From Haemonchus contortus (lineage: Eukaryota > Nematoda > Chromadorea > Rhabditida > Trichostrongylidae), in the NCBI GenBank assembly GCA_000469685.2, contig LS997562.1, forward strand, positions 10,611,514 to 10,675,513: a stretch of 64,000 nucleotides of DNA, in the 5' to 3' direction. Position numbers and translations under genes: made by a program. The notes below the pieces were generated by a model, which worked only from the letters and a program-made list of their open reading frames with translations, made no database searches and was not told the DNA's origin. Shown here in pieces: positions 56,961 to 64,000 of the stretch; positions within the stretch are counted from its first letter, which is position 1, and every line of letters starts with the position of its first letter.

Positions 56961-57667
56961 TGAATGTGACGCCATGTGTGCAATGGCACACAAAACACCC
57001 AAACAGCTGATTTAGACTAGATTCTTGAAACTATTTATTCCCCAACTGATATTTCGCTGAACTTTTATGTTTATTCAGTTGTTCTGCACAGAAAGGTGAG
57101 TAAATTCCCTTATATTTATCATTTTACGATTAAATGTACCTAAGTTTCCATATAGTACGTTGTTTTATAAAATGCATGCTAGGATTTCGATTTTTTTTTA
57201 TTTGCAACGCATTTTCTTCATTTGGGGTCATTTATGTGTTCTTGTACAATGTCAAGAACACTCTTTGACTTTCATTTGAAGATTTATGCTCAGTAATTTG
57301 CGAATAATAGTCGAATAGTAGAAATGCAGCCGAATATTAGTACCAGAAGGAGGCGGTCGACCAGCTGACCATTCCTGGCAATTAGCCAATCAGCGTATCG
57401 ATTTTTTACCAACTTCGCTCCAATGCGAAAGTGGTGAAGGAAAATTCGAACCCGTAGTCAGCCTAGCGAGGGGCGGAGGCCTGACGTCCCCCAATGTTCC
57501 TGCCCTTATTGTCCCTATCCAGACAGTTTTCCGACCTAATTCCTGCACGAATGGTATCAGAGGGGGCATCGAATTCAAACTATGTGCAAATCTCCGAAAC
57601 CATTCTTTCGTGACCTGTGCCTTTAATTGGCTCCTATAGCTACGTATGGCTGAGGTGATGTATTATA

Positions 57668-58240
57668 TTAGGTTGATGCATATTGCGGATTTTTTCGTGG
57701 CTCTTTTTCTCTCAATCGAATTTGAGCATTGAGTTCGGGTTTTTTTTAGAAATGATCCGCTTGATTTTCTCTACAAGAATATACTCAAAAGACCATCCGC
57801 ATATTCGCGAACTTAAGCATAACTACTTCGAGAATGATTGGAAGGTGGCAGAGTCATTCCGCGATCTCAGTAACTTTTCGGCGATGGAAAAATCAGCCAA
57901 AGCCAATCAAGAAATGGGATCTGTCCCTAAATCTGCCATATTCACCAGCAGGAACTTCTATGGATTATCTCGTCAACCGTTTGCTGGAAAAGTGGCTAGG
58001 GAATAGGACTTACGTCGATTCGGATGATTTGATGGCCGAAGTCAAGGTGTGGATCGCTCGTAAGGATCAAAATTTCTTCGCTTTTGGGATCCGACCAACT
58101 AGTCAATGGGAAGCAGTGCTTGACGTAGATGGTAAATAAGTTCCGGAGTAATTATTTGAATATGTCTTTGCTTAGTATTTCTGTAATTTCTTTAAGTAAA
58201 ATTTGCTGGAAAAATCCGCAATAATTATGCATCAACCTAA
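57668..58240 (+). mobile_element. mariner relic with internal deletion
   Basis: Ends 'ttaggttgatgcatattgcg' and its complement 'aattatgcatcaacctaa' with TA on both sides; 573 bp. Near 57960-58140 it keeps a mariner transposase C-terminus (EKWLGNRTYVDSDDLMAEVK) ending in a stop, in a frame offset from the upstream part. Inactive. Confidence 0.88.
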
Positions 58241-58562
58241 TATATAGAGGCAGGTAAAATGCGGGGGAAATAGAAAATATCAAAACAATCGTGTTTGACC
58301 GCCATGAAATCATGTGTACTTTCACTAGATCACCTAATGAACGATTGCTGAAAAGTTGCTGAGATCGCGGAATGACTGTGCCACCTTCCAATCTTTCTCG
58401 AAGTAGTTAAGCCTAATTTTGCGGATATGCGGATGGTTTTTAGCATATTCTTGTAGAGAAAATCAAGTAGATCATCTCTAGAGATAGCCGAACTCAATAT
58501 TAAAATTCTATCGAGAGAAAAAAAGCCGCGAAAAAATCTGCAATAATTATGCATCAACCTAA
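58241..58562 (-). mobile_element. Second mariner fragment, inverted against the first
   Basis: 58330-58562 is the reverse complement of about 57668-57895 with roughly 10-15 percent differences (shared 'catccgcatatncgc', 'ttggaaggtggca', 'tcattccgcgatctcag'). It ends 'atgcatcaacctaa' at 58562. The other end is missing, so the pair forms a head-to-head unit around one shared border. Confidence 0.85.
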
Positions 58563-58795
58563 TACATAGTGGCGAGTGGCGCACTAGCATACACTCATAG
58601 CCCAGGGTTGGAATCCGCCGGTACCCACTTAGGCCAACCAAGCCTTCCATCCTTCCGGGGTGAGTTAATTGGTGCCAGACTCGTCTGGGAGGATAAAAAC
58701 ACTGGCTTGTACATCTACTGGCCAATGAAGGTCATTGTATAGGCCACATACTAATTCAGTACGCCACTACGATTCTAAATGGAAGTCGAATTCTT
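58563..58795 (+). repeat. SINE-like repeat next to the mariner relic
   Basis: 'catagtggcgagtggcgcac', 'cccagggttggaatccgccg' (B-box-like), 'ccaaccaagccttccatcct', 'gccagactcgtctgggagga', 'cattgtataggccacatact', 'ctacgattctaaatggaagt'. The head is cut exactly at the mariner end, so the mariner inserted into, or rearranged with, this copy. Confidence 0.8.
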
Positions 58796-59514
58796 TGGAC
58801 CCATCTGAGCAACAACTGGAAACACACATTTTATTTTATTTACTCGTTTCTATGACATTCCAGGGAAAGGTTTAACAGTGCCATTCAAGCTGAATTGCAA
58901 TTGGGCACGGAAAATGACATCAGTTCAAAATAGTATTCGTTTAAGTGCAATACCAGACATAGAGCAGTGAAATTATCAACAGAATATTACAAAAAGGTTC
59001 TTTGGTATGTTCAGAGTTCCACCAACACTGACGAACGACTAGATTTTTCCTTTTCTATCATTGAATCCATCCCTGCATGTTTAGATGTATCGGACGTTCC
59101 AGTCGGTTTCAATTCGAAATCCTCTCTTCTTCCTAGACGTTCTATGAATGTCTTTATCTTCACGGTAGGATACTTGCCGGGGTTTCTCCTTGTATCAACT
59201 AATGATGTCTTATCGAGGAGAACAGCAGGCGAGTAGATCCCAGGTGATGACACGAGCGTTTCCGTTCCGCTTTTGATTGACTAAAACTAGTAGAACGAAA
59301 ACTCTACCCATTACTTTTGAAAAAAATTGGGAATAAAAAGAATTTTCTGGAATTAATTGAATGTGAATTGAGCAATCAACCGCTCCTCCCTGTACCTCTT
59401 CTTCCACTGCTGAAAGAGGTCTACTTAATTCAATATTTCTAACCGAAGGTTCCGTCTACAATTACAAAACCAACCTGTCGTTGTGTTTAGAGCATCTAGT
59501 GCAGCCAACTCCTT

Positions 59515-59765
59515 TTTCTAAATAAAGCTCCTTCAAGGAGACCATCGATGGAACCTTCACGATAAAACTGGTTTCTGAGATTTTTTCCTAAGATGAGCCA
59601 GGGACCCCTAGGTATAGCATAGGGGACGCTATCTGGTCGAAAAACGGAAATAATAAGGGCTCCGAAACCGACATAGCTGACGTACACATCCGAATTGGAC
59701 GAGTTTTCACGGCGTAGGAGGTTGTAGAGGTTGCACCACTAACATCGAAACGCACTGGCAGTATG
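59515..59765. repeat. R4 dispersed repeat, copy 2
   Basis: 'gctccttcaaggagaccatc', 'ggggacgct', 'tcgaaaaacgg', 'gacgtacacatccg', 'ggacgagttttcac' in the same order as 46795-47050. Confidence 0.65.
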
Positions 59766-61696
59766 CCAAAGGCAACTTTGTGGGGAAAATTTTGCGGAAA
59801 TCAAATAAGCGACGTTACACTTGTTTCGTTTACAGTGTAACGCGAGTTGTTCTGGCTAGTTGTCTCGCGTAGTGGCTCGTCATTTGGGTCTGGCGGGTGC
59901 CATCGCGAAAACTATGTTAGGCTCTGCTGTGGGAATTTCCCGAACCAATCACCAGATGAATCCTATTTGATAAAATGGTTCCGGTACTCCTGACATCGAT
60001 TTCCATCGGTGTTCAACGGTACCAGAATTACTAAAGAAGGCCTATGAATAAACCAGCCGAGGTTCATGAGAAGGTTCATCTACAAACACTCTCTAGTCTT
60101 TATGTTTGTTCTATTCCACGTCTATTTACCTCTTTATTTATTTACTTATCCTTTATTTTCATTCACACTTACCTTTAGCCCAATCGCATACATCACATCG
60201 GCACAGACTGAGGTGGCTAACACTCCCATCGTTAATGCAAATTCCCCTGAATAGTTTCTTTTCAATCCAGGGACGTCGTATCTTCAGGAAATGCACTCTT
60301 CTGATTGTAGGTGGAAGTTTTGTAGCGAGGTCACATCTACCAACACCATGTTACCTCAGAATTACACCGCTGTGTAAGTATTCATACCCTAAACTGAAGT
60401 GAGTTACCGGCTATCGCCATGTTATGAATGTTAGCGGTATTTCGCAAAGATAACTAGTGGTTTTCAGTGATTCTACTCGGTTCACCTTCGGAGCACTGAA
60501 ATCCTGAAAAGGGATTCAGTCCACCAGTTGGGCTTATTATGTGGGTCCCATCTAGTCCTGGGAAGCGACCACGAAAACTATTGTAAAAAATCAGCGGATG
60601 GCTGTGGGACCGAACTGAAATAGGTCTTTTTGGCGCTATTTCAGGAAAGTGAGCTTTTAGGGGCGGAGAAGGAGATCAATCAATTGAAAACAAACGACCA
60701 ACTTGTCACTTTCCCTCTTTAAAGTTACAGAAGTCCGGATTTGTTAAGAAGAGCTGAAATTGCATGAACTCACCTACCATCCACCAACCGGAGGGAAAAT
60801 GAAGTTGTACAACAATCAACCCGACAGAAATATCCCGAGCAACCATTGCTGTCATATCAGCACTATCGAATATCAAACATTAGCAACAACAGGAAAAATA
60901 GAAGCAATGAACAATTTTTATCGAATAGCCGTCAATAGATTTGAGGATGTCTCCAAATTGACTATGATTGGTAAGGTTGGTAGACCATGTATAGTTATCT
61001 GGGCAAGCACATGCCATTGCCGTGGCCCCTCGAATCTAGGTCGCCTAAGGCAGCACGAAGGCAGTGAATCAAGCCGGGACCCTCCAGTTCCATGCGCTGA
61101 AGGTGAAAGGTCTTGCAACGAAAAGTCAGTTATGCAATGGTTGCTTAAAAAGCCGGCTTATAATCGCCTAAGTCGCTCCTCAATCCGTCTCTAACACGAA
61201 GCAGCCTCAGCGATTGTTCGTTCCTGTTCCGTTTTGCCCACAGTCACTCGTTGATGTATTCCTACTCTCTTTGAAACTCACTTCAACCAAAATCAATTAG
61301 AAATCATGATCCCATAGCTCCCCAGGTTTCTGGTATGCCCACTAACGACTTACTGACCACCTCCTTTCCACTTTTCAGCAACTCTGTGATCAATATAGTC
61401 ATTGAAAGACCCCTTTACGTATCCACTCCGATCCGGTCTCTTCATGGCCCATCCACGCGAGTTGAAACTGGACCTAATGCCCATCCCATTTCAAGGCAGC
61501 CATCCTATAAGCTAGTGAACGCTTTCTCTCTATATCTAGAACGAGGATTCCAAAATAATGTCATATTGTGCTATTACTGTTAAGAAAGCATTTCTTCGCC
61601 GACCACAAAAAGTGGGCGGTGCTTGAAACAAAAACGAGTAATTCGGCTTCCGGACAGCCTATCACAGACAGAAGAACAATGTCAAATAACACTTGC

Positions 61697-61702
61697 TTTA
61701 TT
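61697..61702 (-). terminator. Candidate polyadenylation signal of the secreted-precursor gene
   Basis: AATAAA on the minus strand about 225 nt past the stop at 61926-61928. Confidence 0.45.
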
Positions 61703-61925
61703 ACCAACCAAATTGTTACACAAACAAAGCCATAAATACTTGACAATGATACTGCACTGGTAATACTGAGTGGTACTGAGGACGAATTGGTTTTCCCTAT
61801 CGGAATTTGTCATCAACAATCCTATTCCTACAATCGTTATATTCTTCAAGATACAAGTAGTTATACTGGTAAAACAGGTACAGGTAATCAAAATTGTTTT
61901 TTAAACATAATGGAGCCTTCCTTCT

Positions 61926-63242
61926 TCACCGTCCATTGAATAAAAGATCGGTGTATGGTAGGAGAACGTGCCGTTGACTTGTCGGCATGTCCCCAAAGCC
62001 AAATGTACTGTAGAAAGAAGGAGGGAACGCGGAATAGCGACGTTTTTGGATCTGAAATGGGTCAGAGAGTCTCGAGTTGGAGAGTAATTTCCTTGCAGAT
62101 AATTTCATTACTGAAGAAAGCCAACTAATAGGTTATCGGCCTCGCTTTAATGAGAAACACACAAAAAATGAAATTATGATTTTCCTAACCCATTTTCTAC
62201 ATCCTTTTTTTCTTATTCTTCTTAAAACATGCTGCAAGGAAAGGACACGAGGCTTTTAAAACAGCATGGGTGTTAAAGTTCACCTCTAAATGCCCTCAAA
62301 GGGGAGCAACGGAAACTTTCACTTAGTTCTGCCAGTCTATTTGAAGGAAATAGAAGAAGGAAGATATCATATTAAATCCGGGTGAAAGTAGGAGGTCGAT
62401 AAGAGACAGAAGGGAAGGACCAGATTTTCTCCAAGACATTCTGTATGCGGTGTAATTCCAGAGCGCTAAACGACTCAGTACATCACTGTTCTACGTTGCC
62501 TGGATCCGTGAACCATCGAAAGGATTAGTCACTCATTAATTCTTTTACGATACGGTATGAAACTCAGATGCATGGCGTCTATCTGAGATCAGTGGAGGAA
62601 ACATTATGTTATCAGATAAATGTTACCTGTCTATATGGTCTCTTGATGGGCATATATTCTCGATTTCGCAATGACGAATAGGCATCTTGTAGAAGGAGCT
62701 CGACCGGATCACTGAAATTGTTGTCTTACGATTACCCTTAGACAATGACCACTTTTGGTAACCGTAAACTCGCGACAGTAGATCAGTTCTCTGGGGAAAA
62801 GAGCGTTTTGCGTCTCTGTGTCTTCTTTAAGTACGCACCCTTTATATATTTTCTTGGGGTGACGAAGCTTCTCCCCAAATCTACGGTCTGCACCAGTGGT
62901 TCTGCGGCACTCTCCGTATTCTTCTAGCAGAAATTCGAATCTTTCTCTTCACAACGCGCGTTCCCGTTCGGCGAGCACGACACGCCGATCGTGGGGGAGA
63001 TACCTGACCCATTTTCTTGCGGCCCTCGGCTCTCCGAGGAACTGAGGCGAAAGGCAAAAGCGTCAGAGGTTTCGCAGTAGGCGCAAGCCGACTGTAGCCG
63101 TCAGCTTGAACTCAAATCTCGAAAAGCCATAAAAATGATGGTCCCACCTGACATATCCCGTTCTCACATATCGGGCAGAAACTTGGTTTATCTCGAAGGC
63201 TACTATCAACAGAACAAAGGCCGAAAATTGCAGTACGTTCAT
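61926..63242 (-). CDS. Small secreted precursor, neuropeptide-like, family unknown
   Basis: Three exons, all phases fit: 63242-63148, 62711-62627, 62051-61926; 306 nt, 101 aa. Acceptors are AATTTCAG and CATTTCAG; donors are AG|GTGGGA and CAG|GTAACA. The ATG follows TTTTCCAG by 10 nt. Residues 1-23 are a signal peptide (MNVLQFSAFVLLIVAFEI, cleavage likely after VSA). The mature part has no cysteine. It carries dibasic sites at Lys55-Arg56 and Lys63-Arg64-Arg65 and ends in Gly100-Arg101, which after removal of Arg could give a C-terminal amide (...TDLLFN-NH2). Candidate peptides are RPYRQIQ and the 35-residue one beginning YSAFPPSFYSTFGFGDM. This plan is that of a neuropeptide or hormone precursor secreted by neurons or gland cells. 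I do not recognise the peptides. Alternatives are a small excretory/secretory protein or a mis-joined model; exon 3 is also open in another frame. Confidence 0.55.
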
Positions 63243-63252
63243 TGTCCCTGAC

Positions 63253-63260
63253 CTGGAAAA
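63253..63260 (-). promoter_or_regulatory. Likely spliced-leader acceptor of the secreted-precursor gene
   Basis: TATTTTCCAG on the minus strand ends 10 nt before the ATG at 63242. It rejects the longer open frame that continues upstream to 63653. Confidence 0.55.
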
Positions 63261-64000
63261 TATATAGATATTGGATAGCAAGAATTGTTGTGAATGAAAG
63301 GAAATCCACGACAATGGTGCTGTTGTTGGAACGAATAACGAGGCGTATGGAAAAGCAAGTGAGCTTCGACTCATACGAGGTGAAGAAGCACCGGACTTGC
63401 GGACCGGGTGCGCTTCGTTAAGCGCGTCCGTTGAAACTAGGATACGCAGCAGCCAACACACGCGGCGAGTCAGCCCGCGATTCCTGACGGACGTCGCAGT
63501 TGTCAGTGGGGCATAGAAGAGGAGTTTTGTCAACTTAAAGAGAGAGTAACACGGACTGGGCAAATCATCCGCTCCAATGACCCCTGTTGGTACTGTGCGC
63601 CGAGGCTGCGCCGCGCGCGGAGTGGGCGGGGTGGGGTGACCTAGTTTTGACAAACGCGCGTAACGTTCCCCCTAGGTCAGTGCTTCTATTGTCCCAGATT
63701 CCCAGTTGCAATCAATCGAGGGACAAAAGGTTGGCCTAGGTGGGCTCAGGATTTTTGATGACAGAGTCGAATCACGGTAACGACGCCGTTCGGGATCGCC
63801 TTGCCTCTGCGGAATGGAATGTAAATGAGCAAAATAATTGGATGACAGTGGATGGTGAATGATTTTCTTGACAAAAATTTATGAGTACGAGAAAATGATG
63901 GTGCAAATCGGAATTGTTGTGCCTAAAAACACTGACGTCAAAAATCGTTTCGTTGAGTTTGTCCCTACACATTACGCCAACGGAAATTCGAATCATTTTG
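63261..64000. other. Right-end flank, GC-rich patch
   Basis: Upstream side of the secreted-precursor gene. 63400-63670 is GC-rich (about 'ggctgcgccgcgcgcgg') in an AT-rich surrounding. No gene, tRNA or known element is recognised. Confidence 0.4.

Larger units (their letters stand above)
56012..61696. other. Repeat-rich intergenic region
   Basis: No supported gene. It holds part of an R2 element, two mariner relics, a SINE-like copy and an R4 repeat. A 144-codon frame at 60760-61194 overlaps a minus frame of equal quality (GGSRLDSLPSCCLRRP) and is probably a dispersed repeat. Confidence 0.5.

Noticed and set aside
60760..61194. 144-codon plus-strand frame
   Set aside because: An equally good minus-strand frame overlaps it, and no domain or signal peptide is seen; more likely a dispersed repeat.
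63063..63653. 196-codon minus-strand frame as one long protein
   Set aside because: Its upstream part runs through GC-rich non-coding sequence and a TTTTCCAG acceptor lies just before the internal ATG with a signal peptide; only that 3' part was kept, and it is spliced.
1..64000. CRISPR arrays, operons, bacterial elements or phage genes
   Set aside because: The sequence is eukaryotic with introns; no regularly spaced direct repeats were seen.

Overview
The window looks like nuclear DNA from a nematode, most likely a parasitic clade V (strongylid/hookworm-like) species. The reasons are nematode cuticle collagens, many short introns (about 50-90 nt) ending in TTTTCAG or TTTCAG, start codons lying just after such acceptors (spliced-leader trans-splicing), large AT-rich gaps full of repeats, and several mariner/Tc1 relics. 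The species call is inference; no rRNA, mitochondrial or marker gene is present. Gene models below were built by hand from splice signals and frame continuity.

Layout. (1) 0-5.5 kb, minus strand: two tandem cuticle collagen genes, the first cut by the window edge, the second complete (339 aa). (2) 5.5-12.1 kb: no convincing gene, SINE-like repeats. (3) 12.17-14.26 kb, plus: a seven-exon membrane-anchored J-domain protein of the DNAJC4 type (279 aa). (4) 15.47-18.60 kb, plus: an eight-exon classical short-chain dehydrogenase (325 aa) with a foldback element in one intron. (5) 18.6-32.97 kb: long repeat-rich gap. (6) 32.98-56.01 kb, plus: one very large gene, modelled as 41 exons and 1,729 aa all in frame, for a neurexin-superfamily, CASPR/CNTNAP-like type I membrane receptor (signal peptide, five laminin-G/LNS domains, four EGF modules, one fibrinogen-like module, one membrane helix, about 215 aa cytoplasmic tail). 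Its introns hold a mariner, a deleted Tc1/mariner element, foldback MITEs, a near-perfect 61-nt hairpin and a possible decayed antisense gene. (7) 56-61.7 kb: repeats, including two mariner relics in inverted arrangement. (8) 61.9-63.24 kb, minus: a three-exon gene for a 101-aa secreted precursor with dibasic sites and a C-terminal Gly-Arg, which resembles a neuropeptide precursor but matches no family I know.

The genes do not form a pathway; the collagens are a local duplication and the rest are separate single genes. A dispersed tRNA-head SINE-like family (about 17 copies or fragments) is the commonest repeat. Three further repeat families (called R2, R3 and R4 here) and several MITEs recur. 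The best candidates for something undescribed are the small secreted precursor at the right end, the module order and alternative C-terminus of the CASPR-like receptor, and the SINE family.
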